A DNA stretch of 7,113 nucleotides from JAWUWD01 sp034112085 (GCA_034112085.1 JAWUWD010000059.1:1-7113), one strand, 5' to 3'. Counted from the first letter of the stretch, positions 1 to 6,131 are shown. A program made the numbers and translations. Notes: generated by a model not told the origin, from the letters alone.

Positions 1-1016
1 GTTTCAATAAAACAGTTGGCATGTCCATCAAACTTCGCTTCCAAAGGCTTGCCTTGGATATAGTTCATGATGTTTTCAATCAGAATCTCTCCTTCAAAGT
101 GCGCCACTGATCCAGCTTTAGAAGTGGGGATATTGGTCGCATCACCTATGATAAATATATTGTCATGTGCTTTAGATTGAAGTGTATGCTTATCAGTAGG
201 AATGAAGTTCAAATCATCCTCATCACCCATTTGGCTCTTCTCAATCATGTCAGCACCCTTATTGGTGGGTACGGTTATGAGTAGATCAAAATCTACCTCA
301 AGACCATCATAAGAGACGATTTTTTTAGCGTCATTATCAACATGCTCTAAATAGAAATCAGGGACTACATTAATGTTTTTTTCCTTCATCAATTGACTTA
401 GCATTTTAGTAGCTACTGGCTTGGTGAAAGCTCCTGAAAGTGGTGTTACATAGGATATCTCCACTTTGTCACGCATTCCTTTTTCTGTGAAAAAAGCATC
501 TGCTAAAAAGGCAAACTCCAAGGGCGCAACAGGACATTTAATAATCGTTTCAGCTAAATTGATGACCAACTTACCTCCTTTCCAATTCTTTAGTTTGTTA
601 CTCAGCTTAGTGGCTCCCTCAAAGGTGTAGAAATCGAAAATATCTTTATACCACAAGCTTCCTTTGAGCCCTTCAGTTTCTTCAGGAACAGGTGTCGTTC
701 CAGTGGCTACAATAAGAATATCGTATTCTAGTGTGTTTCCACTCTTAAGTGACACTTCATTCTTTTCAGGAATAAGTTGATCAATCTCATCGAGAATAAA
801 ATGGGTTCCTTTTGGGAAAAAGTCAACAGTGGATTTTACTACATCTTCTGGTTTATAAATTCCAAATGGGATAAACAAAAACCCGGGCTGATAGTAGTGC
901 AGCTCTTCCTTATCGACTATAGTTAGCTCCCATTGCTTGAGATTAAGTCTTTTAGTGAGTTTGTTCAGCATCATTGTTCCTGCTGTTCCTGCGCCTAGTA
1001 TGAGTAATTTTTTCAT
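1..1016 (-). CDS. Sulfide:quinone oxidoreductase-like flavoprotein (type III SQR-like), C-terminus off the window
   Basis: Seen: an open minus-strand frame of 338 complete codons from ATG at 1016, running off the left edge. Residues 8-13 (GAGTAG, after KKLLIL) form the Rossmann FAD-binding loop. HYYQPGFLFIPFG follows near residue 45, then an ATG turn (VATGTTP), Cys161 in KCPVAPLEFAF, and the second FAD motif IIGDATNIPTSKAGSVAHFEG with Asp292. Cys335 lies in HANCFIET. Family knowledge: sulfide:quinone oxidoreductases oxidise sulfide to sulfane sulfur or polysulfide and reduce membrane quinone, using two cysteines (160 and 356 in the Acidithiobacillus enzyme). Cys161 and Cys335 fit these; no third cysteine equivalent to Cys128 was noticed. 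Probably a peripheral inner-membrane protein, although the membrane-binding C-terminal part (perhaps 30-60 residues) is not visible. It could be another FAD-dependent disulfide oxidoreductase of the same superfamily, but the KCP-x-AP-x-E motif favours SQR. It is divergent from the Usp gene at 1227. Confidence 0.85.
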   Translation of the reverse strand, partial: MKKLLILGAGTAGTMMLNKLTKRLNLKQWELTIVDKEELHYYQPGFLFIPFGIYKPEDVVKSTVDFFPKGTHFILDEIDQLIPEKNEVSLKSGNTLEYDILIVATGTTPVPEETEGLKGSLWYKDIFDFYTFEGATKLSNKLKNWKGGKLVINLAETIIKCPVAPLEFAFLADAFFTEKGMRDKVEISYVTPLSGAFTKPVATKMLSQLMKEKNINVVPDFYLEHVDNDAKKIVSYDGLEVDFDLLITVPTNKGADMIEKSQMGDEDDLNFIPTDKHTLQSKAHDNIFIIGDATNIPTSKAGSVAHFEGEILIENIMNYIQGKPLEAKFDGHANCFIE

Positions 1017-1030
1017 TTTTCTATTTTTAT

Positions 1031-1049
1031 AAAAACAGCCTGTGTTTTT
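1031..1049 (-). repeat. Short perfect hairpin in the 5' leader of the SQR-like gene
   Basis: AAAAACA (1031-1037) and TGTTTTT (1043-1049) are perfect 7-bp inverted arms around the 5-nt loop GCCTG. It lies 14 nt upstream of the SQR ATG, so it would be in the leader of that mRNA. The stem is mostly A-T pairs and therefore weak. It may be an operator half-site pair, a weak leader structure, or chance. Confidence 0.3.
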
Positions 1050-1125
1050 GTGAAAGAATAACTTGTATACCTCAAAACAAGTCAATTGACATCGATTTAG
1101 GAATGACATTTCTTCACATGAATAG

Positions 1126-1139
1126 ATGATTAAAATCAT
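1126..1139. promoter_or_regulatory. Crp/Fnr-family-like operator, distal site (ATGAT-TAAA-ATCAT)
   Basis: A perfect palindrome with 5-bp arms and a 4-bp spacer, matching the core TGAT-N4-ATCA of the E. coli FNR consensus TTGAT-N4-ATCAA. Its centre (1132.5) is 32 bp, about three helical turns, from the second copy at 1158-1171. It could serve the SQR-like gene (start 116 bp away) or act as an upstream site for the Usp gene. The regulator is not in this window, so the assignment to the Crp/Fnr family is inferred from motif shape only. Confidence 0.5.
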
Positions 1140-1157
1140 TTAGTAGTCTTTCAAAAG

Positions 1158-1171
1158 CTGATTTATATCAG
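1158..1171. promoter_or_regulatory. Crp/Fnr-family-like operator, Usp-proximal site (CTGAT-TTAT-ATCAG)
   Basis: A perfect palindrome with 5-bp arms and a 4-bp spacer, sharing TGAT-N4-ATCA with the 1126-1139 site. Its centre (1164.5) is 33 bp upstream of the centre of the -7-like box TTAATTTG at 1194-1201. This places it near -41.5 from the expected start of transcription, the classic position of a class II Crp/Fnr activator site for the Usp gene at 1227. Binding is inferred. Confidence 0.55.
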
Positions 1172-1193
1172 TACTAATTCCTTAATTCTGGAC

Positions 1194-1201
1194 TTAATTT
1201 G
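1194..1201 (+). promoter_or_regulatory. Probable -7 box of the Usp promoter (TTAATTTG)
   Basis: Matches the Bacteroidota -7 consensus TAnnTTTG at five of the six fixed bases. Transcription would begin near 1206, giving a leader of about 20 nt before ATG 1227. No good -33 TTG element is visible at the usual distance, which would fit an activator-dependent promoter using the palindrome at 1158-1171. Confidence 0.4.
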
Positions 1202-1226
1202 TATTGAAAAAAAATATCATAATGTC

Positions 1227-2066
1227 ATGAAAAACATACTAGTACCAATAGATTTTTCGATTGTATCAGAGCATGCTACACGATTGGCCATGGAGCTTGC
1301 CAAAAGACATGAGGCAACATTGTACTTACTGCATATAATGGAATACAACTCAGTTGGGCCGCTTGAGCCAGACGGAACCTATGTGGCAACCACCTACACT
1401 AAAGCCGCAGTGGAAAGAACACTTAGAGAAGGTGAATTGAAATTAGATAACTACTTCATAAAACTGAATATCCATCAGCCACATATCAAAAAACTGTACG
1501 GACTAGGAGCTCTAGAAGGAGTTATTTCGGATAAAATTGAGGAGTTAGACATTGACCTAGTCGTCATGGGTACACAGGGCACCTCTGGAATCAAAGAGCT
1601 CTTTTTCGATTCCAATGCGGAGAAAGTTGTTAGACATGTGAAATGCCCAGTGATAACCATTAAGAAGGAAACAAAAATTGAGGATATCAAAAGTATTGTT
1701 TTTGGAACTGACCTTATCTACTCAAGTCAGCATGTGATCTCCAAACTAAATGAACTTCAAAGTTGGTTTGATGCACATCTGTATATTGTCAGAGTCAATA
1801 CACCAGACAATTTTGAACGGGATGAAGTTATCAAAGAGGTTGAAAAGAAGATCGCTGCGAAATTAAATTCAGAAAACGTAACCATAAAAAACTACAATGA
1901 TGTCACCCCTGAAAAAGGTATTCGACACTTTGCAGAAGAGCATAATGCAGATATGATAGCCTTGGGTACTCACGGGCTCAAAGGTTTGAGTCACTTTTTC
2001 TCAGGGAGTATCGCGGAAGATATCATAAATCACAGCTCTAAGGCAGTATGGACAAGCCACTTGTAA
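1227..2066 (+). CDS. Tandem universal stress protein (UspA family), 279 aa
   Basis: Two UspA domains in one chain: residues 1-146 open with KNILVPIDFS, and 153-279 open with IKSIVFGTDL. Family knowledge: Usp proteins are cytoplasmic nucleotide-binding alpha/beta folds induced by starvation, hypoxia or redox stress; the ATP-binding type carries G-2x-G-9x-G(S/T). The C-terminal domain keeps this motif intact (Gly247, Gly250, Gly260-Ser261). In the N-terminal domain the third Gly is replaced (Gly115, Gly118, then Asp128-Ser129), so nucleotide binding there is doubtful. The ATG at 1227 is chosen because the domain begins at once; an ATG at 1222 reads only ATG TCA TGA. The gene is monocistronic, divergent from the SQR-like gene and convergent with the PLP-enzyme operon. 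A Crp/Fnr-like palindrome and -7-like box lie upstream. The client or signalling role is unknown. Confidence 0.93.
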   Translation: MKNILVPIDFSIVSEHATRLAMELAKRHEATLYLLHIMEYNSVGPLEPDGTYVATTYTKAAVERTLREGELKLDNYFIKLNIHQPHIKKLYGLGALEGVISDKIEELDIDLVVMGTQGTSGIKELFFDSNAEKVVRHVKCPVITIKKETKIEDIKSIVFGTDLIYSSQHVISKLNELQSWFDAHLYIVRVNTPDNFERDEVIKEVEKKIAAKLNSENVTIKNYNDVTPEKGIRHFAEEHNADMIALGTHGLKGLSHFFSGSIAEDIINHSSKAVWTSHL

Positions 2067-2155
2067 AATACAAAATTCACTTTTTGCATATTGCCCTATA
2101 TATTAGAACAAGCGGATCTCACTAAAAGATATGATGAAATCTTAATGAAAAGTGA
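2067..2155. terminator. Convergent gap, possible bidirectional termination region
   Basis: The 89 bp separate the 3' ends of two converging genes, so both transcripts should end here. Inverted copies TCACTTTT (2077-2084) and AAAAGTGA (2148-2155) are 63 nt apart, too far for a typical intrinsic terminator. A smaller AAGAT/ATCTT pair lies inside. No GC-rich stem followed by a T-run was seen, so the call rests mainly on position. Confidence 0.25.
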
Positions 2156-3652
2156 TTAAATAAGCGAATCGAACCACTCTTCTACCTTCTTCTCGGCAAA
2201 TCGATGGGGACGATTATGTGAAAATGTATTGCTTCGCACCTCATAGGTATAATCACTTTCCCATTGTTGATGATTTTTCACTAATTGACGAATGGCTTCA
2301 ATAATCAAGTCAATCTCTTTATTGGTCATCACCGGATGAATTGATAATCTTATCCAACCTGGCTTTTCTAAATAGTTGCCTTGGTCTATTTCATGGGTAA
2401 TTTGTTGAGATTCCTCTTTAGAGATATGAAACAGATAATGACCATAAGTTCCTGCACAGGAGCATCCGCTTCGCGTTTGAATACCAAATTTGTCATTCAG
2501 TATTTTGGTAGCTAGATCATAGTGCAAATTGTCAATATGAAAGGATATGACACCCAGTCTATTTTTGTGTTCCTCTGCCAATAAGTGAAGGCCGTCAATG
2601 CATCCCAACTCCTCTAATAAAAGTTCAACTAACTCTTCTTCCCTTTTTAGCATTTTCCCCACACCCATTTCCTCCTTTAATTGGATAGCCATTGCGGCTT
2701 TAATCGTTTGCAAAAAAGCAGGAGTACCTCCATCCTCTCTAAACTCAATATCTTCTAAATACTTACGTCCTCCCCATGGATTTGTCCAAGCAACTGTCCC
2801 GCCTCCAGGCTCATCAGGGATCGCGTTACTATACAGACTAGCATCAAAAATCAGAACACCTGAGGCACCAGGTCCTCCTAGAAATTTATGAGGAGAGAAA
2901 TAAATGGCATCCAGTTTAGCCAGGGGATTTTGAGGGTGCATATCAATAGTCACATAAGGAGCTGAACAAGCAAAATCCACGAAACACAATCCCCCGTTCT
3001 GATGCATAACCACAGCAACGTCTTCATAACAAGTACGAATACCGGTAACATTTGAGCAAGCGGGTATGGATGCTATTTTTAGTTTTCTACTTTCATACTT
3101 CTTAAGTATATCTTTTAGATAGTCAAGATCAATTAGACCTGCTTCGTTTGGCATCAAACACTCAACATCTGCTATGGTTTCGAGCCATGAAGTATGGTTG
3201 GAATGGTGCTCCATATGAGAGACAAATACTACAGGTTTTTCCTCTGAAGGGATTTCAAATTTGGAACCCACTCTTTCTGGAATTCTTAAACCCAAAATTC
3301 GTTGAAATTTATTAATAACTCCAGTCATACCAGAACCTTCAGTGATAATCACGTCAGTTTCTAAAGCGTTCACATGTTTTTTGATGAGGCTATGTGATTT
3401 CTGATAGGCATTAGTCATCAGCGTACCTGTTATGGTCGACTCGGTGTGTGTATTGCCCACAAATGGACCAATTTCTTTGGTGATTTTTTCTTCTATGGGG
3501 TTATACAACCGTCCACTTGCTGTCCAGTCGGCATAGATGATCTTTTTGGAGCCATAAGGTGTTTCAAAAGGTTGATTATAGCCAATAATATTCTTTCTAT
3601 AAGTCTCAAAGTATTCTTCTAGAGAAGTTGAATCTGTGTCCTTGACTATCAT
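2156..3652 (-). CDS. Class V aminotransferase-fold PLP enzyme, SufS/CsdA-like putative cysteine desulfurase, 498 aa
   Basis: A fold-type I PLP enzyme. Visible landmarks are MEHHSNHTSW (147-156, like the PLP-stacking His region MEHHAN of SufS), Asp226 in FVDFACSAP, the Schiff-base Lys256 in SPHKFLGGPGASGVLIF, GGTPAF (308-313), Cys397 and Cys399 in RSGCSCAGTYGHYLF, and Arg435 in RLSIHP. Cys399 sits where SufS has its catalytic Cys364 (RTGHHCA). Family knowledge: such enzymes take sulfur (or selenium) from cysteine (or selenocysteine), leaving alanine and an enzyme persulfide. At 498 residues it is longer than SufS (about 406), with extra residues at both ends. No SufE or scaffold gene is nearby, so a housekeeping Fe-S role is unlikely and the substrate is uncertain. 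It is second in an operon: its ATG follows the upstream Usp stop after 9 nt, preceded directly by an AGGA-like stretch. It is cytoplasmic. Confidence 0.88.
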   Translation of the reverse strand: MIVKDTDSTSLEEYFETYRKNIIGYNQPFETPYGSKKIIYADWTASGRLYNPIEEKITKEIGPFVGNTHTESTITGTLMTNAYQKSHSLIKKHVNALETDVIITEGSGMTGVINKFQRILGLRIPERVGSKFEIPSEEKPVVFVSHMEHHSNHTSWLETIADVECLMPNEAGLIDLDYLKDILKKYESRKLKIASIPACSNVTGIRTCYEDVAVVMHQNGGLCFVDFACSAPYVTIDMHPQNPLAKLDAIYFSPHKFLGGPGASGVLIFDASLYSNAIPDEPGGGTVAWTNPWGGRKYLEDIEFREDGGTPAFLQTIKAAMAIQLKEEMGVGKMLKREEELVELLLEELGCIDGLHLLAEEHKNRLGVISFHIDNLHYDLATKILNDKFGIQTRSGCSCAGTYGHYLFHISKEESQQITHEIDQGNYLEKPGWIRLSIHPVMTNKEIDLIIEAIRQLVKNHQQWESDYTYEVRSNTFSHNRPHRFAEKKVEEWFDSLI

Positions 3653-3661
3653 TCCTATGCA

Positions 3662-4513
3662 CTAAGCATTTCCTACCAGTGGTTTTTGAATCATTAAAAG
3701 AGGGACTTTCGTATCAATGACCATATCTCTGAAGCTTCCTCTTCTAAAGTAGGATTCTAAAAACACATTCTCTTTTGGCATAATCACCAGTAAATCACTG
3801 TGATAAGTATTAAGCTGTTTCTTGATTTCTGTTACGAATTCTTTTCTACTGCAAGACACATTCTGCACATCGAGTCCTTTGAAAATTTTATTGTATTGAG
3901 AATTGATTTCATCATTTTTGTCTTCAATTTTACCGTCCTCTTCTTCATATTTTAATACCATTATATCAGTGCCAAAGGAATTGGCTATATCTTGCACTAC
4001 TTTGAGTGAGTTAATATTGTCAATGGTTTGATTTTCATTTGCTAGTACAATATGGTTAATCGCCCTATGCTCTGCCTCCATTGGGACTGCTAACACTGGG
4101 CAACCAATACTTTTTATTGTAGACCAAGTAGTACTTCCAAAAATTTCTTCTTTTTCTATCATCCCTCTTGTACCCATCACCACCAAATCAATCTGCTTAT
4201 CATCAAGTGTTGATTGAATAACATCCAACGTAAACCCTAACTGTAGTTTAAGTTCATATTCAATAGGATGACTTACTAGGTACTCGTATTCTATATCTCT
4301 AAACTTTAAATTTAAGCTTGTTTCGAGTGCTTTCTTCAAAACCGTCCCTTTAGCTGCTTTATGAATGCTTTCTGGCTTGATTAACCTATAGGCATGTACT
4401 ATGTAAAGCTTTGCATCGGTCTTTTTAGCTATCTCAACAGCATACTTCAAAGCCATTAATGAATGTTTTGAAAAATCAATGGGAACCAATATTTTATTAA
4501 TAGAATTTTTCAC
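3662..4513 (-). CDS. Tandem universal stress protein (UspA family), 283 aa, GTG start
   Basis: Residues 1-146 form a UspA domain opening with NKILVPIDFSKHS and carrying a near-complete nucleotide motif: Gly114, Gly117, then Gly126-Ser127, with eight rather than nine residues between. The second half (about 152-277) is a diverged Usp domain (HIVLANE at its start; YFRRGSFRDMV, 255-265, near the motif position) that has lost the first GxxG, having MPKEN instead. This mirrors the Usp at 1227, where the second domain keeps the motif. The start is GTG at 4513: an in-frame TAA lies three codons upstream and no in-frame ATG precedes the domain. An out-of-frame ATG at 4520 would join this frame if one A were removed from the five-A run at 4506-4510, so a sequencing indel is possible. 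First gene of a two-gene operon with the PLP enzyme; divergent from the nuclease gene at 4657. Confidence 0.9.
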   Translation of the reverse strand: MKNSINKILVPIDFSKHSLMALKYAVEIAKKTDAKLYIVHAYRLIKPESIHKAAKGTVLKKALETSLNLKFRDIEYEYLVSHPIEYELKLQLGFTLDVIQSTLDDKQIDLVVMGTRGMIEKEEIFGSTTWSTIKSIGCPVLAVPMEAEHRAINHIVLANENQTIDNINSLKVVQDIANSFGTDIMVLKYEEEDGKIEDKNDEINSQYNKIFKGLDVQNVSCSRKEFVTEIKKQLNTYHSDLLVIMPKENVFLESYFRRGSFRDMVIDTKVPLLMIQKPLVGNA

Positions 4514-4539
4514 GTGCCATTATGTTTTTATAATCTGTG

Positions 4540-4547
4540 TAAAAATA
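4540..4547 (-). promoter_or_regulatory. Probable -7 box of the Usp-PLP operon (TATTTTTA)
   Basis: Read on the minus strand, five of the six fixed bases of TAnnTTTG match. Its centre is 33 bp from the centre of the palindrome at 4570-4583, the same distance as in front of the other Usp gene. The predicted leader is about 22 nt. In AT-rich DNA such a box alone is weak evidence; the matched spacing raises the confidence. Confidence 0.35.
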
Positions 4548-4569
4548 AGTAGAAGGGTTACGGTAGATA

Positions 4570-4583
4570 ATGACATTCATCAT
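4570..4583. promoter_or_regulatory. Crp/Fnr-family-like operator (ATGAC-ATTC-ATCAT)
   Basis: Differs by one base from the perfect palindrome ATGAT-N4-ATCAT found at 1126-1139. Its centre (4576.5) lies 63 bp from the Usp GTG start, near -41.5 from the inferred transcription start. That is the position expected for a class II activator site of the Usp-PLP operon. Confidence 0.42.
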
Positions 4584-4591
4584 ATTTTATC

Positions 4592-4605
4592 ATGCCATTT
4601 ATCAA
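4592..4605. promoter_or_regulatory. Weak Crp/Fnr-like site before the MBL gene (ATGCC-ATTT-ATCAA)
   Basis: The right half ATCAA is a full consensus half-site; the left half is degenerate (TG kept, AT lost). The centre is 34 bp upstream of the centre of the perfect -7 box at 4629-4636, the spacing seen at the other promoters here. Without that spacing it would not be reported. Confidence 0.22.
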
Positions 4606-4628
4606 GGACTTAGTCAAGTTATTCTATT

Positions 4629-4636
4629 TAGCTTTG
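4629..4636 (+). promoter_or_regulatory. -7 box of the MBL nuclease promoter (TAGCTTTG)
   Basis: An exact match to the Bacteroidota -7 consensus TAnnTTTG, 20 nt before ATG 4657, giving a leader of roughly 15 nt. No TTG is present at the usual -33 distance, again compatible with an activator-dependent promoter. Confidence 0.5.
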
Positions 4637-4656
4637 TACTAGCCAACAACTGAGCT

Positions 4657-6057
4657 ATGGATGTTAGAGTGAAATTTCTTGGAGGTGCCCAATCAGTCAC
4701 AGGATCAAAATATCTGTTAGAGATTGATGATTATCGTTTACTAATAGATTGCGGGCTTTTTCAGGGACTCAAACCACTCCGGATGAGAAACTGGACCCCC
4801 TTCCCTATTGACGCCTCATCAATAGATGCAATAATACTTACTCATGCCCATATAGATCATTCAGGGTATTTACCAAGGATTGTAAACGAAGGTTTCGCAG
4901 GTCCTGTATATTGTACAAGCGCAACTGCTGCATTGTTGGAGATCATGCTTTTAGATGCTGCCAAACTGCAAGAAGAAGAAGCCGGATATGCACGAAAGAA
5001 GGGATATTCAAAGCATGAAAACCCATTACCTTTATTCAATACCAAAGATGCTCAAGTCGCGCTGAACTTGCTAAAAGGATATGAGTATAATGAACCCTTA
5101 ACGATCTCCGATGGAATCCAAGTTGTTTTTCATGAAGCCGGTCATATTTTAGGATCTTCCATTATAACGTTGTTATTGAGTGGCAAACAACAGAGAAAAA
5201 CCATTGTTTTTTCAGGTGATTTGGGACGCTATGATCAACCACTTCACGATCCTCCTACATCATTAAACCAAGCAGATGTTCTATTTGTAGAATCTACCTA
5301 TGGTAACCGTATCAATACCTCTGGAAATATCGAAGAAATATTTGCCGAATTGATCAACGAAGCATTTCAAAAAGGTGGCTGTCTGCTCATCCCTTCATTT
5401 GCAGTCGGCAGAACACAATTGTTATTGTACTACTTATTTACTTTGATGCAAAAGCAATTGATCCCTCGTACGCCAGTGTATCTAGACAGCCCGATGGCCA
5501 TTAATACCACTTCCCTTTACAAAAAGTATAGACGCTATCACAAACTTCATTCAGAAAGCTTGGGAAAAATTTCACTTTTTGATTTTGAACAATTCAAATA
5601 TTATAGAAATCAAGAGCAGTCCATGAATCTCAATGAAATAAAAAATTCCTCTATCATTATATCGGCTAGTGGAATGTGTACTGGAGGAAGGATTCTACAT
5701 CATTTATATCACAGATTGCAGAGGAAACAAGATACCGTACTATTTGCTGGATATCAGCCAAAAGGTACCCGAGGCAGAAAGATCTTAGATGGTGATCCTA
5801 CTTCAAGAATCTTCGGAATAGACGTACCAGTAAAGAGTAATGTGAAACAACTCAATGGCCTCTCCGCACATGCAGACCAAAATGAACTCCTCCAATGGTT
5901 AGGTTCATTTGAGAGTAGTCCAAAGATCACTTTTATAGTTCACGGTGAAATTGAAAGCGCAGAAGCATTAAAAAAGAAAATAGAAGACAAATATGAATGG
6001 AATAATGTCATCATCCCCGACTATTTAGAATCCTACAAACTATTTTCTCACATATAA
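4657..6057 (+). CDS. Beta-CASP metallo-beta-lactamase-fold ribonuclease (CPSF/Ysh1-like), 466 aa
   Basis: All signature motifs are visible: Asp31 in DCGLFQG; the zinc motif HAHIDH (63-68); His163 in EAGHILGSS; Asp188 in FSGDLGR; then beta-CASP motif A (Glu212, VESTYGNR), LIPSFAVGRTQ (244-254), SASGMCTGGRILHHL (336-350), motif B (His405, GLSAHAD) and motif C (His429, IVHGE). Family knowledge: these are two-zinc RNA endo/exonucleases; the nearest characterised type is the bacterial CPSF-like RNase such as T. thermophilus TTHA0252 (431 aa). It lacks the KH domains of archaeal aCPSF1 and is too short for RNase J. The full set of ligands predicts an active cytoplasmic enzyme in RNA decay or processing; the RNA targets cannot be told from sequence. 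The start is supported by VKFLGGAQSVTGS, the usual first strand. Monocistronic, divergent from the Usp operon; the kinase gene follows after 106 nt. Confidence 0.94.
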   Translation: MDVRVKFLGGAQSVTGSKYLLEIDDYRLLIDCGLFQGLKPLRMRNWTPFPIDASSIDAIILTHAHIDHSGYLPRIVNEGFAGPVYCTSATAALLEIMLLDAAKLQEEEAGYARKKGYSKHENPLPLFNTKDAQVALNLLKGYEYNEPLTISDGIQVVFHEAGHILGSSIITLLLSGKQQRKTIVFSGDLGRYDQPLHDPPTSLNQADVLFVESTYGNRINTSGNIEEIFAELINEAFQKGGCLLIPSFAVGRTQLLLYYLFTLMQKQLIPRTPVYLDSPMAINTTSLYKKYRRYHKLHSESLGKISLFDFEQFKYYRNQEQSMNLNEIKNSSIIISASGMCTGGRILHHLYHRLQRKQDTVLFAGYQPKGTRGRKILDGDPTSRIFGIDVPVKSNVKQLNGLSAHADQNELLQWLGSFESSPKITFIVHGEIESAEALKKKIEDKYEWNNVIIPDYLESYKLFSHI

Positions 6058-6066
6058 ATTTTAATG

Positions 6067-6084
6067 GGCATATTATTTTATGCC
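6067..6084 (+). terminator. Weak hairpin after the MBL gene
   Basis: GGCATA (6067-6072) and TATGCC (6079-6084) form a perfect 6-bp stem with a TTATTT loop, 10 nt after the stop codon. It is followed by ATATTT rather than a clean T-run, so it is at best a weak intrinsic terminator or a 3'-end-stabilising structure. Confidence 0.35.
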
Positions 6085-6131
6085 ATATTTCAATCAAATA
6101 TATGATTTTACTATATTTATCTCCTTGGCCC

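Larger units (their letters stand above)
1017..1226. promoter_or_regulatory. Divergent intergenic promoter region between SQR-like and Usp genes
   Basis: This 210-bp AT-rich gap must hold the promoters for both flanking genes. It contains two exact TGAT-N4-ATCA palindromes, a -7-like box before the Usp gene, a 10-bp perfect palindrome GTCAATTGAC at 1081-1090, and a small hairpin near the SQR start; those with possible function are listed separately. No coding frame of interest was seen in it. Confidence 0.7.
4514..4656. promoter_or_regulatory. Divergent intergenic promoter region between Usp-PLP operon and MBL nuclease
   Basis: This 143-bp gap holds promoters in both directions. It contains a one-mismatch Crp/Fnr-like palindrome, a weaker one, and a -7-like box for each strand, all listed separately. 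No other coding potential was seen apart from the seven-codon frame at 4520-4497, which overlaps the Usp start. Confidence 0.65.

Noticed and set aside
1081..1090. Perfect palindrome GTCAATTGAC
   Set aside because: Ten-base palindrome in a promoter region but a single copy with no match to a known operator that I can name; noted only.
1475..1690. Open minus-strand frame of 71 codons
   Set aside because: Lies wholly inside the Usp gene on the opposite strand; no recognisable domain, low-complexity Ser-rich translation typical of a shadow frame.
2598..2891. Open plus-strand frame of 97 codons
   Set aside because: Antisense to the conserved PLP enzyme core, including the Schiff-base region; Ser/Pro-rich translation with no domain.
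3904..3914. TGAT-TTC-ATCA palindrome resembling the Fnr-like sites
   Set aside because: Spacer is 3 rather than 4 bp and it sits in the coding region of the second Usp gene, so probably chance.
4579..4592. ATCAT-ATTTT-ATCAT direct repeat
   Set aside because: Half-sites face the same way, so it is not a dimeric Crp/Fnr palindrome; likely AT-rich chance overlap with the site at 4570-4583.
4857..5045. Open minus-strand frame of 62 codons
   Set aside because: Antisense inside the MBL nuclease, whose own frame carries all conserved motifs.
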